The notes below the pieces were generated by a model, which did no database searches, was not told where the DNA came from, and saw only the letters and a program-made list of their open reading frames with translations. A DNA stretch of 64,000 bases from assembly GCF_900182745.1 (NCBI RefSeq), contig NZ_FXTY01000001.1:1-64000 (forward strand), written 5' to 3'. Positions 1 to 7,870 of this stretch are shown here, piece after piece. The translations under genes and the position numbers were made by a program. Origin of the DNA: Shimia sagamensis. Its GTDB lineage: Bacteria; Pseudomonadota; Alphaproteobacteria; Rhodobacterales; Rhodobacteraceae. Each line of letters opens with the position of its first letter. Within the stretch, counting starts at the first letter, position 1.

Positions 1-419
1 AGTCCGTCCCGCCGTTGTGCGCCTCAGCGCCGCCGGTGAAGGGGGTTCTAAGGTTATACCAACAAAGCCGCAAGCGCTTTTTTCAACTTTCCGCAAAAAC
101 ACACCAACTTTCTCAAAAACTCAACAATATCAACACCCTAAACAGAACACCCCAACACACAAAAACAAGAAATCAAACAAACACAGCGCATAATTCAAGC
201 AAACCGACACTTATCCACAGACTCAAGGCAGACTCACCGCAAGACTCACCAAAGACTCTCACCGCAACACCAAAAACAAACACGCCTTAACCAAACAAAT
301 CCCGCCAAAAAACACGTCGGTAATACGTCTGTTTCGCAGCTGCATCGCAACGGTGCTCAAATACGGCAGGAAAGATGCCGTTTCTGAACGGTGAACACAG
401 CGGGCCACGGGGTTGCCCC
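1..419. other. Non-coding, A/C-rich stretch with one DnaA-box-like site
   Basis: No convincing gene lies here. From about 60 to 310 the plus strand is strikingly poor in G and rich in A and C, quite unlike the flanking genes. A perfect consensus DnaA box, TTATCCACA, sits at 211-219, but it is single and no origin gene (dnaA, parA, hemE) is nearby, so calling an origin is not justified. A small open frame on the plus strand has low-complexity composition and no recognisable product. Confidence 0.5.
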
Positions 420-929
420 CTACCCTTTGTACGCCCGGACTTTGGCTTTGGTCAGGGTGTAGCCCACTTCCGCAAGGCCTGTAGACGTGGCGGCGGTGTC
501 AAACAGCCCGGTGACCTCCACCGGGTCAAACAGGTCGGTGATGCCATAAGGCTTCTTGGCCGTGACCAGGACCAATTGATTGGCTGGCGGCGGCGGAACG
601 TGGATGCAAGCACCGACAAAGGGCGCAAGAATGAACTCGGTGACGCCAGACGCGCCAAAATCTAAAGGCACCACAAATCCGGGAATACGCACGGTTTGGC
701 CATTATACGCCTCCGTCACCGCGCGGGCTTCTTCCTGATCAAAGCCGGTGGTCAACTGGCCGTGCTCCACGACCCCCATGCCACGCAGTTGGTCCAACAG
801 CTTTCCGGTGTCCCCAGCGGGCACAAGATCTTTCCAATCCAGGTCCACCACATCCGCAGCGGTGGCTGGCACCACACCTGTGGCAGTGAGCGCTGCGAAA
901 CTGGCCAGGAAGCGGCGGCGGGATGTCAT
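420..929 (-). CDS. DUF3299 family exported protein
   Basis: A 169-residue protein with an N-terminal export signal. The start carries a twin-arginine-like stretch (TSRRRFLAS), a hydrophobic core and an Ala-x-Ala cleavage site near residue 24, so it probably acts in the periplasm. The mature part (LDWKDLVPAG..., RIPGFVVPLDF, HVPPPPANQLV) fits the DUF3299 family, which has no settled biochemical function. It is the last gene of a four-gene minus-strand operon with an FtsX/MacB-type permease, its ATPase and a His-rich ZrgA-like protein. The same family occurs in zinc-repressed ZrgABCDE-type operons of vibrios (from memory), so a zinc-linked role is inferred from context. Confidence 0.8.
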   Translation of the reverse strand: MTSRRRFLASFAALTATGVVPATAADVVDLDWKDLVPAGDTGKLLDQLRGMGVVEHGQLTTGFDQEEARAVTEAYNGQTVRIPGFVVPLDFGASGVTEFILAPFVGACIHVPPPPANQLVLVTAKKPYGITDLFDPVEVTGLFDTAATSTGLAEVGYTLTKAKVRAYKG

Positions 930-965
930 GGGGAAGCTCCTTTGAGGTCTGTTGGTCCTTAGGCC

Positions 966-2216
966 TTAGTGTTTCACCTGCATGCCATCCGCCAGGGACA
1001 GGAAGTAGGCGCGGATCGCAGGCAGCAGACTCACAATGATGCCCGACAAGATCACGCCACACAGCACCAGCCATTCTCGCGGACTTGGCGGGGTGATCTC
1101 TATATAGAGACCAAATGCGGCATCGATGCGCGACCGCGCAACCCACAATCCTGTGTAAAGCAGGCCCATGCCCAACGCGACAGCGGTGAGACTCATCAGC
1201 GCGGCCTCGGTGGTGAGCAGGAGCATAACGGTCCATGGTCGCGCACCAATGGCGCGCAGAAGTGCCATTTCCCGACGACGTTCGTTGAGGCCAGAGAAGA
1301 TCATCGCGGCCATGCCCAGCAAAGCGGTGATCACCACCATAACCGAGACCGCCACCAAAGCAGACTCCGCCACGCCAATCAGGCTCCAGAGTTCGCTGAG
1401 CGCGACGCCCGGCAAGATGGCCAGCAATGGCTCTTGCGCGTATTCATTGATCCAACGCTGCAGGCCGAAGATTTGCAGGCGTGTGTTTGTGCCGATCATG
1501 GCAGCGGTCACCGCCTTGGGGGTGAGCTGCATCTGGCGGACTTCATCGGCGCTGATGGTGTTTTGCGCGCGCCCGCCACCCTGCCAGTCAATATGAATGG
1601 CCTCGATCGCCTCCAAGCTGACAAAGACGGTGCGGTCCACGGGTGTGCCGGTTTTTTTGAGCACACCGGAAATTTGGAAGGGTTTGTCGTCATGTTCTGT
1701 GAACGAAGCCACGCCGTGGCTCACAACAATCTGATCACCCAGCTGGTAGCCCAGCGCGGCGGCGACATCTGCACCCACCACCGCATCAAAAAGATCGGAA
1801 AACGCAGTGCCGTCCGTAAAATCCACAGACCGTCCACCCCGGTACTTGTAGCGCTCAAAAAACTCCGGCGTGGTGCCCAACACCCGAAAGCCGCGATGGC
1901 TGTCACCCAACGAGAGCGGCACGCTCCAGTTCACTTCTGGACGGTTGGCAATGTCCTGATAGCTTTGCCAGGTGACATTGTTGGTGGCATTGCCCACGCG
2001 GAACACTGAATAGAGCAATAACTGCACACCGCCGGAGCGCGCGCCAACAATCAGGTCAGTGCCGGAAATGGTATCGGCAAAACTGGCTTTGGCTCCGGTG
2101 CGCAGTTTTTCGACTCCCAAGAACAGCGCAACGGAGAGCGCGATAGCAAAAATCGTCAGGCTGACCGTCACCGTGCGGCTGAGCAAAGATTTCAGGGCAA
2201 GGCGCAGCAGGATCAT
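966..2216 (-). CDS. ABC transporter permease, FtsX/MacB (LolC/E-like) family
   Basis: A 416-residue integral membrane protein. It has one N-terminal membrane segment (about residues 14-35), a large periplasmic domain of roughly 230 residues, then three C-terminal membrane segments. The conserved 'LNERRREMALLRAIGA' coupling segment is typical of FtsX/MacB permeases. Such permeases do not usually pump small solutes but move lipoproteins or transmit force to periplasmic partners. It overlaps the upstream ATPase gene by 4 bp (ATGA), so the two are translationally coupled. With the ZrgA-like gene and DUF3299 it forms what looks like a zinc-responsive system; the actual cargo cannot be read from the sequence. 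Confidence 0.88.
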   Translation of the reverse strand: MILLRLALKSLLSRTVTVSLTIFAIALSVALFLGVEKLRTGAKASFADTISGTDLIVGARSGGVQLLLYSVFRVGNATNNVTWQSYQDIANRPEVNWSVPLSLGDSHRGFRVLGTTPEFFERYKYRGGRSVDFTDGTAFSDLFDAVVGADVAAALGYQLGDQIVVSHGVASFTEHDDKPFQISGVLKKTGTPVDRTVFVSLEAIEAIHIDWQGGGRAQNTISADEVRQMQLTPKAVTAAMIGTNTRLQIFGLQRWINEYAQEPLLAILPGVALSELWSLIGVAESALVAVSVMVVITALLGMAAMIFSGLNERRREMALLRAIGARPWTVMLLLTTEAALMSLTAVALGMGLLYTGLWVARSRIDAAFGLYIEITPPSPREWLVLCGVILSGIIVSLLPAIRAYFLSLADGMQVKH

Positions 2217-2908
2217 GACGCGCGCCTCTTGGTTGACGCAATGTCAGCCAGATCCAAAGTGCGATCAAAACTATTCGCCAATCTGGCGTCATGGCTGACC
2301 ATCACCAACGTTGCGCCCGCCTCCTCAGCCTGGGCCATCAAGAGATCCAAAAAGGCGGTCTGGCTGTTGGCGTCCAGTGCGGAGGTCGGCTCGTCTGCGA
2401 TGATCAATTGTGGGCGACCGATAAGCGCACGGGCGGCGGCAACGCGCTGTTGCTGCCCAATGCTGAGCTCGGTTGTTTGTGCATTTAACACCAGTTGATC
2501 ATCCAACCCCAAAGCGGCGGTCAAACGCAGCGCCTCGTCTTGGGCGTTGCCCAGACGCTTGCGGCGCTCAGGCGCAAAGGAGAGTTGCAACAGGATGTTT
2601 TCCAGCGGCGAGGCATAGGGCAGCAAATTGAACATTTGAAAGATCACGCCGATGCGCTCCGCGCGCAGCCTATCCCGTGCCGAGGGCCGCAAAGCCGCAA
2701 GGTCGACCCCATCCACCACCACTGTGCCGCGTTGCGGTTGGGTGATGCCACAGATCAGGCTGAGCAAAGTGGATTTCCCAGTGCCACTTTGCCCCAGCAG
2801 GAAAAGCTTCTCGCCCTCAACCACATCGAGATTGGGCACGGACAGCGTGAACTGCGTCCGACCTTGCCAGGTGAAGGCCACATCTTTGAGTTCTATTGCG
2901 GCCTTCAT
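2213..2908 (-). CDS. ABC transporter ATP-binding protein, MacB/LolD type
   Basis: A 231-residue nucleotide-binding subunit. Walker A is GQSGTGKST near residues 39-47, the signature is the variant LSIGQQQRVAAARAL, and Walker B is LIIADEPTSALD, followed by the H-loop MVSHD. Length and motifs match LolD/MacB-type ATPases that pair with FtsX-like permeases, and the partner permease follows directly with a 4-bp overlap. It lies 21 bp downstream of the His-rich ZrgA-like gene. Energises the operon's permease at the inner membrane; substrate unknown. Confidence 0.9.
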   Translation of the reverse strand: MKAAIELKDVAFTWQGRTQFTLSVPNLDVVEGEKLFLLGQSGTGKSTLLSLICGITQPQRGTVVVDGVDLAALRPSARDRLRAERIGVIFQMFNLLPYASPLENILLQLSFAPERRKRLGNAQDEALRLTAALGLDDQLVLNAQTTELSIGQQQRVAAARALIGRPQLIIADEPTSALDANSQTAFLDLLMAQAEEAGATLVMVSHDARLANSFDRTLDLADIASTKRRAS

Positions 2909-2929
2909 CTGTGTCTTATAGCCCGGATT

Positions 2930-3610
2930 TTAGTTAAGTGTTACAACCGGCGCGGCGGCGGTTGCCTCCACCTTACTGGCCCCGGCGTCGGTCACAAGCT
3001 GAACATCCAGCTCTTTGGCATTTGGAAATTGCACAAAGTATGTGAGCTCGATGCTGGTCAGCTCCGCAGGGTTTGCGCAGGTGAATTGATAGTCTGCGTG
3101 GAACTCACTGTGGTTTTCTTCGCCATGATCGTCGTGATCGTGGTCATCATGATCCTCATGGCCCTCGGCTGCGTGATCATCATGTTCGTCATGATCTTTT
3201 TCATGGTCATCATGGTCCGCATGGTCATCAGCATGCTCACCGTGGTCGTTGTCCCCGTGGTCATCATGGTCGTCATCATGATGTTCGTCTTCGCTGTGCA
3301 GGTCTGCCTCAGCACTGGTTACCGTGCAGTTTGCGCCATCCGGCATGCCAAAGAGAGTCAAGGGATCAGAAAGCTTGGCAAGACCTGCCTCAATTGCCGC
3401 TTTGTCTTCATCCGATTTTGCGGTGTACTCAAACCCAACAATGTCAAAACCCGGTGCAATAAGTTCGATCACCAGCACGTCCCCGTCCACCGCAATGTTC
3501 AAACCGCCGTGACCGTGCTCATGGGCGCCAAGTGCGCGCGTCTCTTCGCTCACCGCAGGCGCAGCTAGAGCAATCAATGTGGAACACAGCAAAGCCTGCT
3601 TGAATGTCAT
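2930..3610 (-). CDS. ZrgA-like (DUF2796) His/Asp-rich periplasmic zinc-binding protein
   Basis: A 226-residue protein with a signal peptide (cleavage near residue 21). An early segment reads GAHEHGHGGLNIAVDGD, typical of DUF2796. A block of about 65 residues (around 105-170) consists almost entirely of His, Asp and Glu with a few Gly, Ala and Asn, as expected for a low-affinity zinc scavenger. The C-terminal part resumes normal composition (FTCANPAELTSIELTYFVQFP). It is the first gene of the operon and lies below a Zur-box-like palindrome at 3656-3670. Zinc binding follows from family and composition; coupling to the downstream ABC pair is inferred. The start has GGAG 7 bases upstream. Confidence 0.88.
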   Translation of the reverse strand: MTFKQALLCSTLIALAAPAVSEETRALGAHEHGHGGLNIAVDGDVLVIELIAPGFDIVGFEYTAKSDEDKAAIEAGLAKLSDPLTLFGMPDGANCTVTSAEADLHSEDEHHDDDHDDHGDNDHGEHADDHADHDDHEKDHDEHDDHAAEGHEDHDDHDHDDHGEENHSEFHADYQFTCANPAELTSIELTYFVQFPNAKELDVQLVTDAGASKVEATAAAPVVTLN

Positions 3611-3655
3611 GGGAGGTCTCCAGGATTAAGGCAAATAGGAACATCTAGTTCGTTA

Positions 3656-3670
3656 TGTTATTATATATCA
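3656..3670 (-). promoter_or_regulatory. Candidate Zur box upstream of the zrgA-like operon
   Basis: The 15-bp sequence TGTTATTATATATCA is an imperfect palindrome (5 of 7 base pairs symmetrical) resembling the AT-rich TGTTAT...ATAACA-type Zur boxes of alphaproteobacteria. It is about 46 bp upstream of the zinc-related operon start, where repression by zinc-loaded Zur would be expected. No zur gene is in the window. Confidence 0.45.
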
Positions 3671-3869
3671 AAATGCAAGCGGGAGATGTGTACTTTTGGG
3701 GCAAGAAAGCGCCAAGACAACTCCAAGCCTAGGCCAATCGGCTCAGCCTCTCCGTGTCGGTGGCAATTATCTGTCACAATTGGAGGGGCAGCTTTCCCCG
3801 AAAAATCAGATTACCAGCGCGATTTGGGCATCAAATTGCCATCCCTACTTATATCGGAAAAGATCCGAT

Positions 3870-6341
3870 CTATTCTGGAAACACTCTTTCAAACTCTGCC
3901 CGCAGACGTTTGAGATGGGCGCCCCATTGGGTCTCGGGAGCGTTCTGAATCGCCTGAAAGGCATGCCAAAGATCCATCCACCCCAGCACCGCTGCGGAGC
4001 CTGACAAACGGTGCGCCTCCAGTCTGTCAGGTTGTGTGAGAGGGTCGGACTCGTTTTTGTCCTTAAGGAACAGGGAAATTTCATCCAGCGTTTCCTGCAT
4101 GGCTGCGGTATATCTCTCAAGTCCAAACCGTTTCAAAAACTCTGGCTCTTCTTGAGGCCAGCTTGTGCTGGTCAGGTTGACGCCTGCCACACCAAAGGTC
4201 TCTGCAAGAGTGCTGTGGATTGCGGCCCGGCGCACAGGCTTCAGGATTAAACTCTGAAAATCATGCGCAAGTATCGCCTCGTGATCGGAAGTTGACGCGT
4301 GAGCGGTCACCGCAATCGCTGGTGTTGACGTGTTGCGGACTGCCGCACCTCTGATCCGCTTCAGCGTTTCAAGACCGTCAATCCCCGGCATACTGATGTC
4401 CAACAGCAAGACATCAAATTCCTGCTCCGCACAGAGATCAATGGCATCGTACCCGTTGCTGGCTTCATGCGAGTAACCGCCAAGTTCACGCACAATATCG
4501 ACGAGGATTTCGCGATTGATGTCGTTGTCATCCACAACAAGGGCCTGAAACCCCTCAGGAAGGGCAGGCAGCGACTGAGCACCGGTGTTCGCCGGGATGT
4601 GCGCATCGTCAACAGGCGGCAACGGCAGCCTGAAAGTGAACAAACTCCCCTCTCCCAACAGACTATCCGCCTCCAATTCCCCGCCATTGCGCTCGATCAG
4701 TCGTTTGGTGATTGCAAGTCCCAGCCCAGTGCCCGAGTTTTCACGATCAAACGAAGTGTCGATTGTGACAAACTCTTCAAAGATCCGACTGAGGTTTTCC
4801 GGCGCAATGCCAACCCCGGTATCAGCCACACGAAACTCAATGAAGTCCGTACCAGCCAAACGCTCAACTTCTATTGCCACAGACCCGCCGCGCGTGAACT
4901 TAAGCGCGTTGCCTACCAAGTTCACCACGCACCTTTGCAATGACCCACGATCCCCGGTGACCGGTCCCAAATCTGGTGTCAGAAAATCGACGGACAGCGC
5001 ATTTTGAGACTGGGTGGCATTCCCTTGCAGACTTTCTACAACGTCTTGAATCAGCTCCTTCAGATTGAACGGGGCTTGCTTTGGCATCTCTTCCGCAGAG
5101 CTCAAAGAAGACAGATCAAGCACGTCATTTACATGGGAGAGCAACAGCTCACCAGAAATCCCAATTGAAGCAAGATGCCGCTTTTGCACATTACTGAGGT
5201 CTGATTGATCCATCAGCTCAAGTGACCCAAGGATGCCGTTCAAGGGCGTGCGCATTTCGTGGCTCATAACAGTGAGAAGGTTGGATTTGGCTTGCTCACC
5301 AACCTGCGCCTTTTCAAGCGCGTCTTTGAGGTCCTCTTCGGCTTTTAGTTCGCTGGTGATGTCGCGCAGGAAAGACACAAACACTGTTTCACCACTCGCT
5401 TCAGATAAAGAGATAGACAGCTCAACAGGGAACACTTCCCCACCTTTTCGCATCCCTTTAAGACGAACACGTCCAGCGCCAATGACCCTTTTTTTACCGG
5501 TTCGGACAAACCGTTTCAGCCCCTCACGATGTGCTTCTCTCAGTTCTTCCGGAATGATTAGCTCTGACATGTCCTCGCCCAGCGCTTCCTCGCGTGTATA
5601 GCCAAAAACTGTCTCCGCAGCGCCATTGAACTCCACTATATTGCCACGCGTGTCCGCCACCAAAACTGCATTCAGTGAAGACGATACAACGGCCTCAAAA
5701 CGCGCCCGTGCCTGTTCTCTTTTTTGTGACGCCCGTTGGCCTTGGCGGTAAAGCTGGATCAGACTGGCCAGCGCCAAAAACAGCACCGCAATCAATGCGG
5801 TCAGACCATATGCCAAGCGCTGCAATGTGACCGAGAGACGATTTCGATCTGTGGTTTCCTGAGTGGTGAAGTGGTCAACACCCGCCAGCGCCAGAGCCCG
5901 GACTTTGGGCCGCAACGCGTCTATATTTGAAAGCATCATTGGCAGATAAGCTCGCAGCCTCTCATCCGATCCGTCAATTCGCGGAATGCCACTATCCAAA
6001 AAGCCTATGGCCGCCGCCGTACTTTCAGACACAGTGGTATCTTCAGCCAAGGCCGAAAAAAAAGCGCTTTGTCGGGTGGTCGTGATGCGGCTGTAGAAGA
6101 TATCAAAACGTTTGCGGACTTCGCCAAGCCCGGCAGCGTCATCCGCTTGCGCTGACAGCACCGCATTCTGCAGCCTGAGCAACTCCACCTCAAGCTGAGA
6201 CATGGTCCAGCTCACATCATCGTTTTGCGCCGTAGACAAAACCCGCAAGTCGGCAAACACTGTCCGGCCCAGACCACCAACCAATAGCAAGCTTGCCAGA
6301 AGCAAGCCTGCAAAAAGGACAAACGGCCATCTGCCATTCAT
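3870..6341 (-). CDS. Hybrid sensor histidine kinase (PAS-HisKA-HATPase-REC-Hpt)
   Basis: An 823-residue membrane kinase. Order: membrane segment about 7-29, periplasmic sensor domain about 30-175, second membrane segment about 178-198, PAS domain about 212-335, HisKA with the phospho-acceptor His361 in SHEMRTPLNG, HATPase with N box (NLVGNALKF), DTGVGIA and GTGLGLAI boxes, receiver with Asp648 (LLLDISMPG), and a degenerate-looking Hpt segment with His777 (EAHRLSGSAA). That is a full four-step phosphorelay in one chain. It lies 36 bp downstream of a small exported molybdopterin-fold protein and is divergent from a LuxR-type response regulator, its likely output. The signal sensed is unknown. 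Confidence 0.93.
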   Translation of the reverse strand: MNGRWPFVLFAGLLLASLLLVGGLGRTVFADLRVLSTAQNDDVSWTMSQLEVELLRLQNAVLSAQADDAAGLGEVRKRFDIFYSRITTTRQSAFFSALAEDTTVSESTAAAIGFLDSGIPRIDGSDERLRAYLPMMLSNIDALRPKVRALALAGVDHFTTQETTDRNRLSVTLQRLAYGLTALIAVLFLALASLIQLYRQGQRASQKREQARARFEAVVSSSLNAVLVADTRGNIVEFNGAAETVFGYTREEALGEDMSELIIPEELREAHREGLKRFVRTGKKRVIGAGRVRLKGMRKGGEVFPVELSISLSEASGETVFVSFLRDITSELKAEEDLKDALEKAQVGEQAKSNLLTVMSHEMRTPLNGILGSLELMDQSDLSNVQKRHLASIGISGELLLSHVNDVLDLSSLSSAEEMPKQAPFNLKELIQDVVESLQGNATQSQNALSVDFLTPDLGPVTGDRGSLQRCVVNLVGNALKFTRGGSVAIEVERLAGTDFIEFRVADTGVGIAPENLSRIFEEFVTIDTSFDRENSGTGLGLAITKRLIERNGGELEADSLLGEGSLFTFRLPLPPVDDAHIPANTGAQSLPALPEGFQALVVDDNDINREILVDIVRELGGYSHEASNGYDAIDLCAEQEFDVLLLDISMPGIDGLETLKRIRGAAVRNTSTPAIAVTAHASTSDHEAILAHDFQSLILKPVRRAAIHSTLAETFGVAGVNLTSTSWPQEEPEFLKRFGLERYTAAMQETLDEISLFLKDKNESDPLTQPDRLEAHRLSGSAAVLGWMDLWHAFQAIQNAPETQWGAHLKRLRAEFERVFPE

Positions 6342-6377
6342 AAGGAGGTTCCTGATGTGCGTGATGGGGGCCTCAAA

Positions 6378-6899
6378 TCACTCATCGGCAACCACCTCAA
6401 TACGATCGAGCTGCCAAATACTGCGGGAATAATACTCTTCTGTTTTATAGGTGTCGTTACCTGCGAATGGGTAAACGATCCACAAAGGGCCTTTGTCACG
6501 CAAGGACATTTTTTCACCGTTGCGCAAAAAGGCAATGATGGGGCCGTTCTCAACAGCGTCAGATGTTGGGATAGAGACGGTGTAGTCGTTTGCGGCTGTC
6601 GCCAAAAGGGTGCCATTGCTTGCACCGACATGGGTGAGCAAATCAGACAGGGAAACACCTTCAAATATCTGCGTTCCTTCAGTCCAAATGGTGTCCGTTT
6701 CAAACTGCGCCAAAGGCAACGCGCGCAGGTCATTTTCTTCAAACTGCCATAGGGAGCCTTCGGAGGCGTCGGCGACATCGCCGGTGACAGTCAGAATGGT
6801 ATCGGACATGGCTTGGGAGGCCACCATTGCAAACAGAATGACACCGGTCAAAACGCTTGGCGTGGAGGGGGTGGCGAGCAGTTTTTTGAAACGTTCCAT
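6378..6899 (-). CDS. Exported molybdopterin-oxidoreductase-fold protein without cysteine (likely sensor partner)
   Basis: A 173-residue protein. The chosen ATG has GGAG 8 bases upstream (CCGGAGTGTCTCAATG), and a longer reading from 7052 lacks support. An N-terminal membrane/signal segment (about 15-32) is followed by a domain resembling the sulfite-oxidase molybdopterin-binding fold (LTVTGDV..., GVSLSDLL, DYTVSIP, RDKGPLWIVYPF). The chain contains no Cys at all, so the molybdenum-ligating residue of true enzymes is missing. It probably binds a ligand or serves the adjacent histidine kinase rather than catalysing. It is the promoter-proximal gene, 36 bp ahead of the kinase. Domain recognition is by motif only. 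Confidence 0.75.
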   Translation of the reverse strand: MERFKKLLATPSTPSVLTGVILFAMVASQAMSDTILTVTGDVADASEGSLWQFEENDLRALPLAQFETDTIWTEGTQIFEGVSLSDLLTHVGASNGTLLATAANDYTVSIPTSDAVENGPIIAFLRNGEKMSLRDKGPLWIVYPFAGNDTYKTEEYYSRSIWQLDRIEVVADE

Positions 6900-6971
6900 T
6901 GAGACACTCCGGTTGATTGTATGGCGTACCTCTTTTTGCCCCAAACGCTTGGACCACCGGTTTGGGCATCG

Positions 6972-6999
6972 GGTTAGGCGCCTAACCTTTGGTATAGTT
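6972..6999. promoter_or_regulatory. Perfect 16-bp palindrome plus CTAACCTTTGG motif between divergent signalling genes
   Basis: GGTTAGGCGCCTAACC at 6972-6987 is a perfect palindrome. It overlaps CTAACCTTTGGTATAGTT (6982-6999), which agrees at 15 of 18 positions with a site upstream of alg44 read on the other strand. It lies between the kinase operon and the LuxR-type regulator, where an autoregulatory site would be expected. The factor that binds it is not known. Confidence 0.5.
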
Positions 7000-7132
7000 T
7001 GGCTGACCCTTCGCGGCGGGTTGGTCATCTGATGCACCAATGGATTTTGCAAAAACTATGCGAATTTACGTGGAGTTATCCTGTTGATGCTCAAATTGGC
7101 GCAATGGGTCACAAGGTCAAAAGGAGTTTGGT

Positions 7133-7849
7133 ATGTCGCAGGAATTGCAACAAAGTCAGGGTGTCACGACTGGTTTACAATCGCAGGGCCACGTAGGGTC
7201 CTCCCACAACCCTAGAGTAGGACGCCCCATTTCCATGCGTATTTTGTTGGCCGATGACCACGGGATGGTGCGCGAAACCATCTCTGCATATCTCACCACA
7301 GAGGGCCGCGCCGCCGTTGTAGCTGGATCAGACTACTTCGAAGCCATGAAGCTTTTGGAGCAAAAGGGACCATTTGATTTGGTGCTTTTGGACTTCAGCA
7401 TGCCTGGCATGAACGGTCTGCAAGGTCTGATCGATGCCGTGGCCGCTTACCCTGATCAAGCCTTTGCCATTGTGAGTGGCACGGCGCCAAACAAGGTTGC
7501 TCAGGATGCATTGGAAGCTGGCGCAATTGGGTTTTTGCCAAAAACCATGGGCGCCAAGTCACTGGTCAACGCGGTGCGTTTCATGATTGCAGGGGAAACC
7601 TTTGTGCCTGCCAGTGTATTGGCTTCTGGGGGAGAAGCCGCAGAAAGTGATTTTGAAAAGCAGCTGAGCCAGCGTGAAAAGCAAGTGCTGTCAGGGTTGT
7701 GCAAGGGGCATTCAAACAAAGAGATTGCGCGGGAGCTGGACCTGCAAGAAGTGACAATCAAGCTGCATGTGCGCACACTGTGCAAGAAGCTCAACGCAAA
7801 AAACCGCACGCAGGCGGCCTTGATTGCAAAGGAGGCAGGCTTTGAATAA
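7133..7849 (+). CDS. LuxR/NarL-family response regulator
   Basis: A 238-residue regulator with an N-terminal receiver domain (ADDH acidic pocket near 40-43, phospho-acceptor Asp87 in VLLDFSMPG, switch Lys in FLPKTMG) and a C-terminal GerE/LuxR HTH (LSQREKQVLSGLCKG ... VTIKLHVRTLCKKLNAKNR). The start used has a strong AAGGAG six bases upstream. It adds about 34 residues ahead of the receiver; a shorter start at the MRILLADDH methionine (7235) is possible. Divergent from the hybrid kinase operon, which probably phosphorylates it through its Hpt segment. Sites resembling the one in its promoter region recur in the neighbouring polysaccharide locus, so this is a candidate regulator of that locus. 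Confidence 0.92.
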   Translation: MSQELQQSQGVTTGLQSQGHVGSSHNPRVGRPISMRILLADDHGMVRETISAYLTTEGRAAVVAGSDYFEAMKLLEQKGPFDLVLLDFSMPGMNGLQGLIDAVAAYPDQAFAIVSGTAPNKVAQDALEAGAIGFLPKTMGAKSLVNAVRFMIAGETFVPASVLASGGEAAESDFEKQLSQREKQVLSGLCKGHSNKEIARELDLQEVTIKLHVRTLCKKLNAKNRTQAALIAKEAGFE

Positions 7850-7870
7850 GCCCGCCTCAATTTACTGCGT

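Noticed and set aside
969-2009. Long plus-strand open frame (346 codons) opposite the ABC permease
   Set aside because: Antisense shadow of the permease; composition lacks any domain and the permease frame has clear FtsX motifs.
2495-3568. Plus-strand frame with a very hydrophobic segment opposite the ZrgA-like gene
   Set aside because: The hydrophobic run is the reverse complement of the His/Asp repeat codons, not a membrane protein.
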